DNA from: Capsicum annuum
Lineage: Eukaryota > Streptophyta > Magnoliopsida > Solanales > Solanaceae
NCBI RefSeq assembly: GCF_002878395.1
Contig: NC_061118.1
Span: 126,192,829 to 126,256,828, forward strand
DNA: 64,000 nt
Reading direction: 5' to 3'
The first letter of the stretch is position 1. Each line of letters begins with the position of its first letter. Below, piece after piece: positions 20,230 to 33,600 of this stretch. The notes under the pieces were generated by a model. That model saw nothing but the letters and a program-made list of their open reading frames with translations. It did not search any database and had not been told where the DNA came from. Both the position numbers and the translations under genes were made by a program.

Positions 20230-22252
20230 TGTAACACACTCAAAATTTTGGATATTTTATTTTTGGCCATCCCTTGCTTAAAATATTAATTTTTGACTCA
20301 AATTTTGTTTAGAGATGTTAAATAAGTAACCCAAAAGAGTTTTAAAAATTTTGAATGGGGTTCGGGGTGGTTTTGGATCATGGAGGCAGCAAGCCTTAGA
20401 TATATAGGCATGCCATGGATGTTACTCTCTGCAATAACCTCCATGACACAGAAGATAATCTCCATGATAAGGTCCGTGATACAGAGGCTAGACCTCCGCG
20501 ATACGGTCTGTGCCATGGACTAATAGTAATTTTAAACTATCTTGTTCTTTTTAAATTTGGATAGGGCGTAAAGGGGTCCTTTAACCTATAAATGATTTTT
20601 AATCAATATAATGACCTATTTCTATCAGTTTTCAATATAAGAAGGCCATTCTAATTGCTCTAAACCACCCTATCTCAAATTCCCCTTTTCAACTAAAGGA
20701 TAGGGTTCAAGAAGGTGATCATCTAGGGCCCTAAGGGTGTGGTATTCTTTAAATCTTGGCAATTAAGGAATGTACCTCTTTCCTATACATGTATTTTATT
20801 AATTCTATGAAAATTGGTTTAATATTCATGGTTTTGTTGTTGGGTTTTGAACTATGGTTTGAGTGTTTTGAATGTATTTGGTTTAAATATTATCCTGTGA
20901 TTATTATAGAATAGTTATGCATTGAATTGATTATGTATGAACAACTTGGTTCTAAAGGGATGGTGAATGACTTTAGGGGTACAATGGATTTCCCAAATAA
21001 ATGGTTTCGATGTGGAAATTTATACTAACCTCGACCCACTTGCATAATTCGCTTTGGAACATGACTTATCACTTGGTTTGGATATTTTTTTTGAAACCTT
21101 GAAGTGCATAAATGATAAATGGAACATGAATTTGTTTGGTTTAGTTTCAAATGGTTTTTGAAAGACATTGGTGACCATGGATTTGGTTTTTAAATTTAAA
21201 ACTGTAGAGTCAACTTGGTTGAAGGGTTTTGTATGGAAAAATAGAATAGACTTGCCAGATATAATTTTGGTATGATGATACCAATGGGAAATTCCTAATT
21301 AAAATACTCCTTGGTAAATGGTTGTTAATGTGTAAATTGTTTTACTATGGGCTTAAAAGGGGTTGTGTATCAAAGTCCTGGAAGGTGGAGGTCCCAAGGG
21401 CACCGATATTGAAAACTTATGTTTGACGATTTGAGCTTTGGTCAAGATGCACTTTATATTTTAGGGATGTCATTATCATTCTTGAGTTTTCTCTGGTACA
21501 TACGGCTAACATGCACTGGGGCCCTTTCAGTAGGGAGAGTGGTACCCATATAGCCCGTGGGTGCCTTTAGGATGGAAGAGCTACTCAATCCAGGCTAACG
21601 ATTTAAAAATGCATGCTAAACTTTTTCCCTTTTTCCCTGACATATGATATACATATATATGTATGTATTAAATATGATGGAATTATGGTATTCATATTAT
21701 GGATTATGGAATTACATTACTACTTTATTCCTGAGTTACATACTATCTCTCCAACCGTTAACTATCTCCAAATGCTCTTTTCCCATGCAATGAAGGGTCC
21801 AAAAGAAAGTCGTCCAAAGGCAAGTCTACCTTTCCTGCAATGTGATCAGGTATTCGTGGTTAGATCGTGAGTTGACTTGAAGTGGTGAGCTTCCATCCTT
21901 TGGAAGACTTTATTTCATGTTTTGGTTTCCCTTGTCTTAGACTTTATTTTATATTTCTTTTGGATATGGTATGGGACATATCCCGACATTTTACTAGTAT
22001 TCAATTTTGTTAGAGGCTTTGTTGGACTACTATGCATATGAGCAATATGGTTGATGTTAGGTATTTGTTTTTGTATTATGGGTGGTTTTTGGATATTGAT
22101 CACATATAGGCTTTTGGGTATATCTTTCCTATTTTGTCATATATATATATATATATATATTAATTACATTGTAATAGGCTAAGTGGGTGGTCTCTGGTCC
22201 TCGATGGACTTGAGATTCCCATCACGGCTAGTCCCTGGTTAGAGTCTTGACA
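20230..22252 (+). mobile_element. 3' LTR of element C1
   Basis: It runs from TGTAACAC to CTTGACA. It matches the second copy (28692-30688) and, in reverse complement, both LTRs of C2. It contains the GTGATACGG-word block, a TATA-like CCTATAAATG at 20585-20594, leader text CTCTAAACCACCCTATC and a (TA)n run near 22136-22160. ORFs inside it (20298 minus, 21613 plus, 21915 minus) have no domain and are treated as chance. Confidence 0.85.
20385..20520 (+). promoter_or_regulatory. U3 word block of the C1 LTR
   Basis: Iterated words: CTCCATGACACAGAAG, TCTCCATGATAAGG, TCCGTGATACAGAGG, CTCCGCGATACGG and CTGTGCCATGG. The block ends about 65 bases upstream of the TATA-like box. Equivalents are 28855-28945 and, on the minus strand, about 57360-57470 and 63600-63705. 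Confidence 0.6.
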
Positions 22253-23096
22253 ACCATTCCCTGAATTCACACTTTTTCCTTCTAGAATTTTAAAATTTTC
22301 TTTCTATTAGCTTTATCATCAGCAACTAAATCGTAGATAATCAAACTTAATTTGGATAAAAACAACTTCTTATGCACTAATACATACTTAATACTATTTA
22401 ATAGGAATCATCAAACACTAGACCACATAAATTGTATAAACATATTCAATCTTAACAAACTTCTCTACCTTTTTGGTCACTACCTAATATCTACCCTAAA
22501 TAAAGCATTACATACTCTAAGTCCCTTTATTTTGTAAATCTCTCTCAAAGTTCTATAAAACAATCTACACAACACCTTTCTGGATCTATGGATACATAAT
22601 CTACTAATTCGGATAAAAATTATCCCCACTTTACTACTGCTACACTTCTAGGTTCATGCTCCAAACTCTAGGTTATGCTGTCATAGGATTCTTAAAAGAG
22701 ATCTGAGAGCACATCTGACTTTGACTTAATGCATGATTTCATAAATAAGAATGATCTCTTTCAAAGTTTGGCACTTTAATACACTGCTGAAATGCTTATA
22801 AGCTCCCGTGCAATCTAATAAATATTTGTGGGAACTGTCTGAGAAAACTCTATTAGTAAGAATTTAAGTTTGCCTATTTCTATTACCTTGTAAATAAGGA
22901 AGAGTTGGCATAAATGGATCAATGTAAGAATCTATATAAGTTTCTCAGAGAATATCTCTAATGCACGATTTGAGATATGAAAGAAGCTAATCATTGCCCT
23001 GTAGCTTCTCGAAGAAAAGTACAAACATCTTCATACCATTTCGCAAGACTCTACTTGAAATAACTTCATAGACACTCTACGACACTTGAACCTTGC
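22253..23096 (-). mobile_element. Element F (minus strand), internal region left of its primer site
   Basis: This stretch lies between the C1 LTR end and the primer site of F. I see no recognisable gag or other ORF on either strand (61-codon ORF at 22352 is featureless). It would be the start of F's interior, cut off by C1. It is repeated in copy 2 at 30689-31540. Confidence 0.55.
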
Positions 23097-23108
23097 GCTC
23101 TGATACAA
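23097..23108 (-). promoter_or_regulatory. Primer binding site of element F (initiator-Met-like)
   Basis: Plus-strand GCTCTGATACAA is the reverse complement of a TTGTATCAGAGC site, close to the TGGTATCAGAGC primer site used with initiator tRNA-Met. Copy 2 has the better-preserved GCTCTCTGATACCA near 31541. Confidence 0.75.
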
Positions 23109-23112
23109 AGTT

Positions 23113-25650
23113 TGTCTGAACCCGAGACTACCCCTAATCATAACACGATGCTTAGAACAACAAGTGATCCCAGGATTACCCATGTACTAGTATGATTCTT
23201 GAGAAATTAATTTTAAATGTATATAAAAGATAAATTTGTTGAGCGGAAGCATAATCATGAGATAAGCCAGTTCAATACATTACTAAAAGAAAAGTTTACA
23301 ATACTGTAATTTGAAAGAATAGGAAACATAAACTACGTTAAAGGAATCCGACTAACCATCCATGAAGCCTCTACTAATACTAACTATATATAGTCGGGAC
23401 ATGCCCCCCAACTATTCCTAATCAATACATAAGAATAATAAAATAAAATACAAGATCAATAACTAACTTGAGTCCTCAAAATATTAGAACTCATCACCAA
23501 TTGGCTGGAAGCTACGAACTATTTGAACCTGATGTGTGGGCTGCATCTGGCACCTACACCATGAAATAATATAGCCATAGACACATATATTTAGTCATTA
23601 CTTCTGGAACGTATTGAGTATCTGAGATATGCTATAGACATAAAAATACATAAAACATACTTTAAAACTGAGCACATGAGCTATTTTTCTGAAATATGCA
23701 CTCAAATCATATCTGTACGTAAAAGTTGTACGGTGTAGCAAAATTTCTAAATTTTGAGCTAAAATAATTGTATAAACTAGGAAGCTATAGCAACATAAAT
23801 ACTATTTAAATCTTAAATTAAAGCTGAATATGTTGTTAAAATATACTGAGGGTTATGTATGAATACTAGGTCTAAATCTGTGTGATGTGAACTAATGCAA
23901 TAATCAAGTAAAAACATATGTCGTATAAAACTGAATAACTTAATATAATATTATGCATATCTGAACTGAAACATAAGATTAACACGAAAATTGGATGCAA
24001 GACCAAGTATAAACATGTATTGGAGTAACCTGAATAACTAATATACTGAACACCTGGTCAAACAAACTTGAACTGAACATAATCTAAATACTGAAGAGCT
24101 AACTACAATCAACATACTCCAATCCGAGCAAACCAAGGTCCAACATGTAATTCTAGTTGAAAGGGTTCTAGTACCTTGCCAAGAGTACCAACACTGGCTG
24201 GCGTGTATCCACTAATTTGATATCCCAAAGGACTAGGGTGTCATGCTTTTTATAATAGGGACCCCTTATAATCTATGGTGGTAAAGTAGTTTTGGAACAT
24301 AGGATCTACTACTAATAACTCATGCATAACAGACGTGGGTTCGACCATCCCCGCATTTACTAGGCACTAAGTATTACTCATTAACTAAATGATGCAGAAG
24401 CATAAATTGGTACATGCACTAATAACTGATATGATCAAGTCATGAAATTCTGAATTAAAAGTGCATGTATAATATGAAGTATTCAAAAGCATGTAAACTA
24501 GTGTATGTTTTAATCCCTAGGTATCGGGAGTTCATAACCTACCAGTTCTGACTAATACAACTGAACATGATAATATTTAAAACTAATCATAAAAAGAGAA
24601 TTTCATTAACAATGACAAAATATTCAACAAGTAACCATAATATGGAAATTCATGATTTTGAACATGGGAAGATTCTATTCTTATGGGAAAATATGTATTC
24701 GTGGTTAAATTAAAATATAATTTGAAGAAATTAGGGAAAACTCTATAGCTTGATAATATGCTTGAAATTTTTTATAATATCATATAAATCATGCATGGGC
24801 ATTAGAATACCATGAAATATACAATATAGGCCTAATAATCCATGAATAATCACTAAAACATGCTTATGAGTGAAAATTATACCATGAGGGATTAAATTTA
24901 AGCTTGGAAAGATTATGAAAATCATAAATTTTATGAACAAATCATAATTTAGGCATGAGGATGAATGGAGATCCTGATTGAATACTCACATACCTAATTA
25001 CTTTCTATTCTTGAATTGATTTTTTATGGATTTGGACTTGGAGATGAAAACCCCCAATTTCTTTCTTTAAAGAAGAGCAAATCGCATGTTCTTGGATATA
25101 TTCGTGACTTATGTTGAGAATGAGGGATTTAGGGTTGTTTTGACTTTTTATTCAGCTTTAAAATAGGTTAAATGACCTAGTTTTTAGGTTAAAAGAGTGG
25201 GAAAAGATAAAAAAAAACCCTTAGAAACCATCTGGGAGTCGCTTGTAAGCAGTCTAAACGACTTAGGTCATAACTCGTAGTCGTTCTACATGTCATGAAA
25301 TGTGTCATGGTCATAAACCCAATTTCAGCGTCCCTCCTAATGACCCATAATGCGACATTATGATTCCTAGTTTGGGAAACTTTGGTAGTGCTTTAGTTTT
25401 TTTCCATAACTTTCCATCCTGATGTCGGATTACAGAGAAAGTGATATCCTTGGAAACATAATTAGATTATCTATCTTCTTTCAGATATTGAGATAAAAAA
25501 TTTTAGTATACAAAAAGTTATGCTTATTTAAAGGTGACTATAGTTATATAGATAATAAGAATTTTATTGCTAAGGGATGTTTTGACTTGTCTATAAGCTA
25601 GGAGCCATTCGTGTCATTAATATGTGTCTAAATGACTATAAAATTATCAA
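23113..25650 (-). mobile_element. 5' LTR of element F (minus strand)
   Basis: It begins on the plus strand with TGTCTGAACCC next to the primer site and runs to a poorly defined end before the G fragment. No coding content. On the minus strand it reads, in order: an AAGTTATGG motif (about 25403-25412), the CGACTACGAG-word block, an AACCTATTTTAAAG promoter-like stretch and an AACCCTAAATCCC leader. Copy 2 is about 31559-34120. Confidence 0.6.
25215..25345 (-). promoter_or_regulatory. U3 word block of the F LTR
   Basis: On the minus strand: ATGACACATTTCATGACATG, AACGACTACGAGTTATGACC, TAAGTCGTTTAGAC and ACAAGCGACTCC. The words are short, partly palindromic and CpG-containing, in the same position relative to the leader as in families A-E. 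Copy 2 (about 33675-33800) is more decayed. Confidence 0.5.
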
Positions 25651-25669
25651 AATATGTGGTTTGATCTTG

Positions 25670-26615
25670 CATGAACTTAAATCATGGTTCAAATATTTTT
25701 GTGTGTTTTTGGGGTTTTACAGGTACATAACCATGGAAGACCTAGTCATTCTAGATATGGAGGAGTTTGATATTATATTTGAGATGACTTGGTTGTCTCC
25801 TTATCGTGCCATTATTTATTGTTATGCTAAAATCATACATGCATCAATTTCTTAGATAGAAAGGTTAGAGTGCGAGGGTAATTTTAATCCTACTCCTATT
25901 AGAATTATGAAAGCTGTTCACGCCCAAAACTAGTAAAGAAGGGGTGTAGGGCATTTTTGCCTATATTTCGGAAGATAAGTCAGTAATCCCTCCCATCGCT
26001 TCAGTCCCCAATTTTTTGTTTATTCATAGAAATTTTTCCTGACGAATTCTACATTTTCCCTTGGACCCGAGGGAGATTTATGTATAGATTTAGAACCTAA
26101 AACTAGACCCATCTCTATCCCTACCTATCATATGGCACCATAAGAGTTTAGGTAGTTGAAATTGAAGTTAAAAGAATTGTTAAAAAAGTGACTTTTTTGT
26201 CAAAGCATTTTGCCTTTGGTTGCTCCTATTTTGTTTGTAAAAATTAAGGATTTTATTATGCAAATGTACATAGATTACTGGCCATTGAATAAGGTGATAA
26301 GTCATAATGAATATACCTTTCTAGGAAGGATGATCTTTTTTACCATTTGCAAGGAGTATTGATATTCTTCAAAATTAATTTGAGGTAAGGTTATCATCTG
26401 CTCAAAATTAGGGAAAGGTTATCCCGATGATAATATTTCAGATTCGTTATGCACATTACGAGTTTTTAATCATGTTTTTTGGTATGACCAATGCCCCAAC
26501 TACTTTTATAAGTTTGATGAATGATGTTTTTAAGTCATTCTTGGGTTCATTCATTGTTGTTTTTATATATGATATATTGGTTTAATCTAAGAGTATAAGA
26601 ATTAGGATTTTTTAA
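25670..26615 (+). pseudogene. Element G protease-RT fragment, duplication copy 1
   Basis: A chromovirus pol relic unrelated in detail to C1. Protease: LVILDMEEFDIIFEMTWLSPY at about 25740-25800 matches the ILDM-DFDVILGMDWLSPY region. Then a TRPISIPTYHMAP motif before RT (near 26100), CQSILPLVAPILFVK-like text, YIDYWPLNKVI and a degraded catalytic region (IYDILV, where relatives have IDDILV). The reading frame is broken by many stops. It ends exactly where the minus-strand C2 LTR begins. Confidence 0.75.
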
Positions 26616-27441
26616 TGTCAAAACCCAAACCAGGGTCTGGCCACAATAGGTAATAAAGTCCGCCGAGGACCATAGACCACTCCCAGTGCCTAGTAAAAAA
26701 AATGCATCATATACTATAACACTGAAAGCAAACCAATAGACTTAAATAAGATAAGTGAATAGCTCAAAGGAACTATGGATCCAACACAATCTCAATCCAC
26801 AGTAATCCACAAAGACACTATGAAACCAATAACAATCTAAATCGGGACATGCCCCCGATGATAGCCAAAAAAATAAAATATAGTCTATGACAAAAGCTAA
26901 ACCAAGATGCAACAGGCCTTCCAGAAGAAGGAGGCTCACCACTTCAAGATGACTCTCATAAAACACTGAGATCACTTATAACTATGCAAGGAAAGCAAAA
27001 GTATCTCTAGTTCTTACATCATATGGGGATACAATGTCCTAAAATGGTTAGTGGGGCGAGTGCTAACATGTAACTCAAGGAAAGGACAAAATAATGCCAA
27101 GTAAAAACTATAATAAAACCAATATGCACATAGTGCACATATATATATAAAACGTATTGTCATAGAGAACAAGGTTTAGCATTAAATAAAAATATTTGCC
27201 TAGACTGTATAGCTCAACAGTCATAAAAAACCCATGTGGTATATAGGTATAGCTCCCCCTATTGAAAAGGCCCTAGTACGTGTTAGCCATATAATTGGAA
27301 GTATCAAGGAAGACTAGGGAATGCCCCAACCCCACGTCAATCCATCATACAAATATATATAAAGTGTGACACATACACATGATCATCAAGACCAATCCTC
27401 ATGTCAGAAAATATTAGTTTCCATTGTCAATCCCCCCGAAT
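26616..27441 (-). mobile_element. Part of a C-type LTR (minus strand), duplication copy 1 of C2's left LTR
   Basis: Reverse complement matches the 3' half of the C1 LTR (for example GGTGGTCTCTGGTCCTCG near 22190). It starts TGTCAAAACCC after the TTTAA target-site remnant. It ends where D-LTR sequence begins (TTGAAATACCCC). It is the duplicate of 35113-35901. Confidence 0.8.
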
Positions 27442-28286
27442 TGAAATACCCCAACTCTTGACCCTTAGAAAAATTCTTGAGTTTTTGAGCCTTTGGATAG
27501 GGTATAGTTAAGTATACCAGTTGTATGCTTGGGCACAACTTTTGGTCCAACTCCTATATGTTTATCAATGACTTTTTATTTCGTTTCCATCTAAGGTATG
27601 ACTAGGATTTTACAAGTTGTATGGTAATGTATCAGTTATATATGGTTAGGTCGTATGATGCTCTATACTTAGCCTAGGAGATTCTATTAGAGGTACGACT
27701 CATAGGGTATCACTCATATGTTAATATATGATTTGGTCATATGAGGTCGTATTTTAATTGGTGTGGGGGTCAAAGGTGAGGCCTAGGGTATGGGATAGGT
27801 TACCACTTAAACTCTAGGGTATAGTTATAGGGGTATGGTCGTACTTTCCTACAAGTTAGTTTTCATCTTTTAAGCTGGGGGTATTCAAGACATTTCCTAC
27901 CCAAAAACCCTTAAGTACCCATGTCTTAAAATATCTTGTGGCCTCTCATAACACACTATTGAAAGATTAAACACTCCAAAAACACTCTCTAACTTACTCT
28001 TGAAGATTTGAGGCTAGGGTTTCTACAAGTGTTCATCTGAAGGCTAAAGGGGTTAAGTTCTTTTCGTGAATTATCTTTTATAAGGCAAGTGACTCTTCTC
28101 TCATTTTCAGTTAAATAAATTTCATATATTTTAAAGCTTAATTAAGATTCTTAAACAGTGGTTTAGAAAACCAATGTTGAGGGTTTTGATGCATGTAGTT
28201 GAATATTGTTTCCTTCTAGTTAAAATTATATTCATGCATGATTTTGGTAATAGTTTGCACATATGGGTTCTTGGTAATTATGGTTT
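27442..28286 (+). mobile_element. 5' part of a D-type LTR, duplication copy 1
   Basis: It starts TGAAATACCCCAAC and matches 35902-36723 and 43738-44560, including the GTACGACT-word block (27545-27850). It is cut at the duplication junction, so the rest of D is absent from copy 1. Confidence 0.85.
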
Positions 28287-28564
28287 ATGTGTTTGAATTG
28301 CTTGTGAGTATGGGTTATATTCACCCCGTGTTTCATGTGTCCATGTTGAGAAAATACGTGGCTGATCCATCCTTGGTTGTCCATATTGAGAATATTCGTG
28401 TCTCGGATTCCCTATCTGATGAAGAGATTCTGGTAGAGATGATACATAGACAACTTTGTAGGTTGCAGACTAAAGATGTATCATTGGTAAAGGCCCTTTG
28501 GAGGAACCATAAAATAGAAGAAGCCACTTGGAAGGCTGAAGATGTGACAGATGAAGATGCTTGA
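28284..28564 (+). pseudogene. C1 integrase C-terminus, copy 2, fused to D-LTR sequence
   Basis: An open frame of 108 codons (28238-28564) starts inside D-LTR sequence and continues as integrase: GYIHPVFHVSMLRKYVADPS, then a chromodomain-like SDEEILVEMIHRQ and KALWRNHKIEEATWKAEDV. It is better preserved than copy 1 (19800-20101), with no internal stop. The first codons are an artefact of the duplication junction. Confidence 0.8.
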
Positions 28565-28656
28565 GGTATGAATTCAGTTCTTCTTTGTTGTTATCTGGGT
28601 CTATATTTTGATTCTAGTTTATTGTTATCATTCTCATGTAAAACATATCATAGATC

Positions 28657-28676
28657 ATCATTCGAGGACGAATGAT
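28657..28676 (+). other. Hairpin upstream of the polypurine tract, C-type copy 2
   Basis: ATCATTCGAGGACGAATGAT: perfect 8 bp stem around AGGA, about 7 bases before the AGAGGGGATAA polypurine tract. Related hairpins are at 43707-43720 (D) and 52933-52948 (E). Confidence 0.7.
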
Positions 28677-28691
28677 CCTAAGAGGGGATAA

Positions 28692-30688
28692 TGTAACACC
28701 CTCAAAATTTGGACATTTTATTTTTGGCCTTCCCATTCTTAAATATAATTTTTTTGACTCAAATTATGTATTGAGATGTTAAATAGGTAATCAAGTAAAG
28801 TTTTGAAATTTTTGAATGGGATTCGGGATGGTTTTGGGTCATGGGGAAAGAAAGCCTCTGTGATATAGGTATGATACAGAGGTTAGTCTCCGCGATAACC
28901 ACCGTGACATAGAAGGTAATCACCATGATAAGGTCCACGCCACTGATTAATAGTAATTTCGAACTAACTTGCTCTTTTTATAATCAGATGAGGGGTAAAG
29001 GGTTCCTTTCACCTATAAATGATTTTTAATCACTATAATGACCTATTTCTAACAGTTTTCCAAATGAAAAGGTCATTCTTATTACTCTAAACCATCCTCT
29101 CATAAATTCCCCTTTTTAACTAAAGGCTAGGATTCAAGGAGGTGATCATCTAGGGTCCTGAGGGTGTGGTATTCTCCAATTTTTGGAAATTAAGGCATGT
29201 ACCACTTTCCCTATGCTTGTAATTTATTAATGGCATAAAAGATTTGTTTATTATACATGGTTTTGTTGTTGGATTTTGAACTATGGTTTGAGGGTTTTAA
29301 ATGTATTTGATTTAAATGTTATCCCATGATTATTATTGAATTGTTATGCATTGAATTAATAAAGTATGAATAATTTGGGTCCATAGGTATAAAGAATGAC
29401 TTTTAGGGGTACAATGGGTTCCCCAAATATATTGTTTCAGTATGGAAATTTGAAATAACCTCGATCCACTTTCATAATTCACTTTGAAATATGATATATC
29501 ACTTGGTTTGAATATTATTTTTGAGACCTTGCATTGCATAAATGCTAAATAGAACATGAATTAGTTTTTTTTTTTTCAAATGGTTTTTGAAAGGCCTTTG
29601 TGGCCATGGATTTGGTTCTTAAATTTGAAACTTTGGAGTCTACTTGGTTTAAGGGTTGTGTATGGCAAAATGGAATAGACTTGCATGCTCTAATTTTGGT
29701 ATGACGGTACCAACGGGTAATGCCTAATTAAAAAATTTTTTGGTAAATAGTTGATAATGTGTTACTTGTTTTAATATGGGTTTAAAAAGGGTTGTGTATC
29801 AAAGCCGTGGAAGGTGGAGATCCTAAGGGTTCTGATACTGAAAACTGACGGTTGCCGATGTGAGGTTTTGTCATGGTGATCGTGTGCATGAGACTCACTT
29901 TACATTTTGGGGATGGTATTATCCTGCTTAAGTTTTCTCCTATACGTGTAGATAACATACACTGGGGCCCTTTCAGCAGGGGGAGTTGTACCCATATAGC
30001 TCAAGGGTGCCTTTAGGATGATAGAGCTACACGATCTAGGTTAATGATTTAAAAATACATGCTAAACTTAGTTCCCTTTTTCCTCGACATATAATATACA
30101 TACATATATATATATATGTATTACCTATGATGTTATGCATTAGGTTTTACTGGTATTCATATTATGGATTATGGAATTACGTTACTACTTTATTCCTATG
30201 TTACATGCTATCTCTCCAACCACTAATCATATCCAGATGCTCTATCCCCATGCGGTGCAGGGTCCGAAGGAAAGTCTACCTTTGCTGCACAACGATTAGA
30301 TGTTCATGGCTAGATTGAGATTTGACTTGATGTGGTGACCTTCCATCCTTCGGAAGACTTTATTTCATGTTTTGGTTTCCTTTGTCTTACACTTTATTTT
30401 AGATTTTTTTGGGATATGGTCGCGGGCATTTCCCGACATTTATTGGTACATAATTTTGTTAGAGGCTTTGTTGGACTACTGTGGATATGGGCATTATGGT
30501 TAATGTTCATTATTAGTTTTAATATTGTAGATGGTTTTTGGATATTGCTCTCATATACTCTTTTAGGTATATCTTTCCATCTTGTCATATATATATTAGT
30601 TATGTTGTAATAGGCTAAGTGGGTGGTTTCTGGTGTTCGGTGGACTTGAGATACTTGTCATGGCCAGGCCCTAGTTTGAGTTGTGACA
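28692..30688 (+). mobile_element. C1 LTR, duplication copy 2
   Basis: Starts TGTAACACC and ends GTGACA. Colinear with 20230-22252. The word block (28855-28945) is shortened. ORFs at 30127, 30332 and 30394 (minus) are chance frames in LTR sequence; they correspond to broken frames in copy 1. Confidence 0.85.
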
Positions 30689-33600
30689 ACCATACCATGA
30701 GTTCACACTTTTTCATTCTAGAATTTCAAATTGTTCTTTCTATTAACTTGATCATCAGTAATTCAATCGTATATAATCACACTTAATTTGTATAGCCCTG
30801 AAACTTCTCATGCAGTAATAAATACTTACTACTACTGGATAGGAATCATGAAACACTAACCCACATAAAATTTTATGAATGCATTCAATCTCAATAAACT
30901 TATGTAACTTTTTGGTCGCTACCTAATCTCTATCAAGACTAAATAATTAACATACTATAAGTCCTATTAATTTGAAAATCTCTCAAAGTGCTATTAAATA
31001 ATCTACAAAACACCTTTTTGGCTTTATGGATACATAATCTACTAATTTGGATGAACACTAACCCCACTTTACTATTGCTACACTACTAGGCACATTCTTC
31101 TAACTCTAGGTTATGTTGTCATAGAATTCTGAAAAGATATCTGAGAGAACATCTAACTTTTGCTCAATGAATAATTTTCATAAATAAGAATGAACTCTTT
31201 CAAAGTTTTGAACTTAAAAGCATCGATGGGATCCTTATAAGACCACCTGCAATCTAATAACTGTCTGTGGGGACTATGTGAGAAAACTCTATTAGTAGGA
31301 ATTTAAGCTTGCCTATTTGTATTACCTCTTAAATAAGGAAGAGTTGGCATAAATGGATCAATGTAAGAATTTGTATAAATATCTTGAAGAGCATCTCGAC
31401 GGCACGATTTAAGATATGAAAGAAGCAAAGGTTTTCTCAATGCCCTATAGATTCTCGAAGAAAAGTACAAACATCTTCATAGCATTTTATAAGATTCTAC
31501 TAGACACGACTTCATAGACACCCTAGGAATCTTGAACATGGCTCTCTGATACCAAATTTATCATAACCCAAGACTACCCCTAGTTGTAACAAGGTTCTTT
31601 AAACCACAAGTGATCCCAAGATGACCCATGTATTGGTATGATGTTTGAGAAACTAATTTAAAATGTATGTAATGCTAAATTTGTTGAGCGGAATCATAAT
31701 CGTAAGATCATATAGTTAAATACAATATTAAATAAAAATTTACAATATTGTAATCTAAAATAATGGAAAACTTAAACTACATTAAATGACTCTGACTAAC
31801 CATCTATGAAGCCTCTACTAATATTGACTATATATAGTCAGGACATGACCCCCAACAATTCATAATTAATACATAATAATAAGTAAATAAAATACAAGTG
31901 CGACAACTGCCTTGAGTCCTCAAAATATGAAAACTCATCACCTACTGGTTGGAAGCTACAAACTATGTAACCTTAATTATGGGCTGCATCTGGCACCTAC
32001 TTTATCAAAAAATATAGCCATAGGCACATATATGTTGTCAACACTTTTGGAATTTACTGAGTATGTGAGATATGCAGTATTTAGGAAAATACATAAACCA
32101 TACTTTAAAACAGAGGACATAAGCCATTTGGTAAAATATGTATTCAAATCATGTCCGTACGAAAAAGTTGTAAGAAGTAGTGAAATTTCTAAATTTTGAG
32201 CTAAAATATTTCTATAAACTGGGAAGATATAGAAACATAAATACTATTTAAATCTCAAATTAAAGCTTAATATGCTATAAAAATATGCTGAGGGTCATCT
32301 ATGAATACTGGGTCTTAAATTGTTGGATGTGAACAAATGCAATAACCATGTTTAAACATATGTTGAATAATACTGAATAACTTAATATAAGGTAACGCAT
32401 ATCTGAACTGAAACATAGATGAACACGAAAATTGAATGCAAGACCAAGTATAAACATGTATTTAAGTAACTTGAATAACTGAATAACTAATGTACTGAAC
32501 ACCTGGTCATGCAAACCTGAACTGAAAATAATCTGAATACTGAAAAGCTAAATACAACCGACATACACTAATCTGAGCAAAACAAGAGTCCAAACTATAA
32601 CCCCAGTTAAAAGGGTGCTGGTACCTTGCTAAGGGTACTAACACTGGCTGGAGTGGATCCACCAATCTGATATCCTGAAGGACTAGGGTTTCATGCCTCT
32701 ACTGTTGGGGACCCCTTATAGACTATGGTAGCAATGTAGTTCTGGAACACAGGTACTACTACTAACGACTAATGGCTAAATGATGGGGGATACGCCATTC
32801 CTGCGTTTACTCGGTGCTAAGTATTACTCCCAACAGAATGACACTGAAGCATAAACTTGTTCATGCATTGATAACTGATATTCTCAAGTCATGAAATTCT
32901 TAAAATAATAGTGCATTTCTAATCTAAAGTATTCAAAAGCATGGAAACTGGTGTATGTCTGAATTCCTAGGTATCGGGTGTTCATAACCCACCAGCTCTA
33001 ACTAATGCAACTGAACATGATAATACTTAAAACTATTCATAAAAAGGAAATTTCATTAAAAATGACCAAATATTCAACAAGTAACCATAATATGAAAATT
33101 CATGATTTTGAACATAGGAAGCTTCTATTCTTATGGAAAAATATGTACTCACGGTTTAATTACAAAATAATCAGAATTAATTAGGAAAAATTCATATAGC
33201 TTGATCATATGCTTGAAATTTGGGATAATTTCATGCAAATCATACATGGGCATGAGAACACCATGAATGATACAATATGGGCCTAAGAATCCATGAATAA
33301 TTATTAAAATATACTTATGAATGAAAATTAAACCACGAGGGATTGAATTTAAGCTTTGAAATATTATGGAAATCATAAATTTTATGAACAAATCATAATT
33401 TAGGTGTAAGGATGAAAGGAGATCCTCATTGAATATTCACATATCTGATTACTTTAAATTTTTGAACTGATGTTTTGGGGATTTGGACTTGGAGATGAAA
33501 AATCCCTAATTTCTTGCTTGGGAGAAGAGAAAATCACATGTTCTTGGAGAATTTCATGACTTCTGTTGAGTATGAGGAATTTGGGGTTGTTTTGGATTTC

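Larger units (their letters stand above)
10774..22252 (+). mobile_element. Element C1: del/Tekay-like chromovirus, 5' truncated, split by element B
   Basis: Protease, RT, RNase H and integrase run from 10776 to 13120 and resume at 19168 after element B. A polypurine tract and the 3' LTR (20230-22252) follow. The 5' LTR, gag and protease active site are missing. The integrase C-terminus has the SMLRKYMGD and SYEEV...ILDRQ pattern of chromodomain-bearing del/Tekay elements. The same LTR family occurs as C2 on the minus strand (35113-63867). Confidence 0.85.
19791..28286. repeat. 8.5 kb tandem duplication, copy 1
   Basis: Reads in order: C1 integrase end, C1 LTR, minus-strand element F, G fragment, part of C2's LTR, part of D's LTR. 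The same order recurs in copy 2 with an offset of about 8460-8495 bases. Identity is about 85-90% by eye across sampled segments. At the junction D-LTR sequence (TAATTATGGTTT) runs into integrase sequence (TATGTGTTTGAATTG). The two partners share TGGTT there, which suggests a microhomology or illegitimate join. Confidence 0.85.

Noticed and set aside
20298..20516. 72-codon minus-strand ORF
   Set aside because: It covers the C word block antisense; its length comes from the low stop density of that CpG-rich stretch.
22136..22160. (TA)n run as an origin or MITE end
   Set aside because: Simple microsatellite within the C LTR; no terminal inverted repeats or target duplication around it.
25622..25855. 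Independent small gene
   Set aside because: It is the protease part of the G fragment (LDMEEFDIIFEMTWLSPY), repeated in copy 2.
30127..30610. Hydrophobic ORFs in the C LTR (30127-30318, 30332-30610) as membrane proteins
   Set aside because: They lie in LTR sequence and are not open in the sister copy. Hydrophobicity follows from T-rich sequence.
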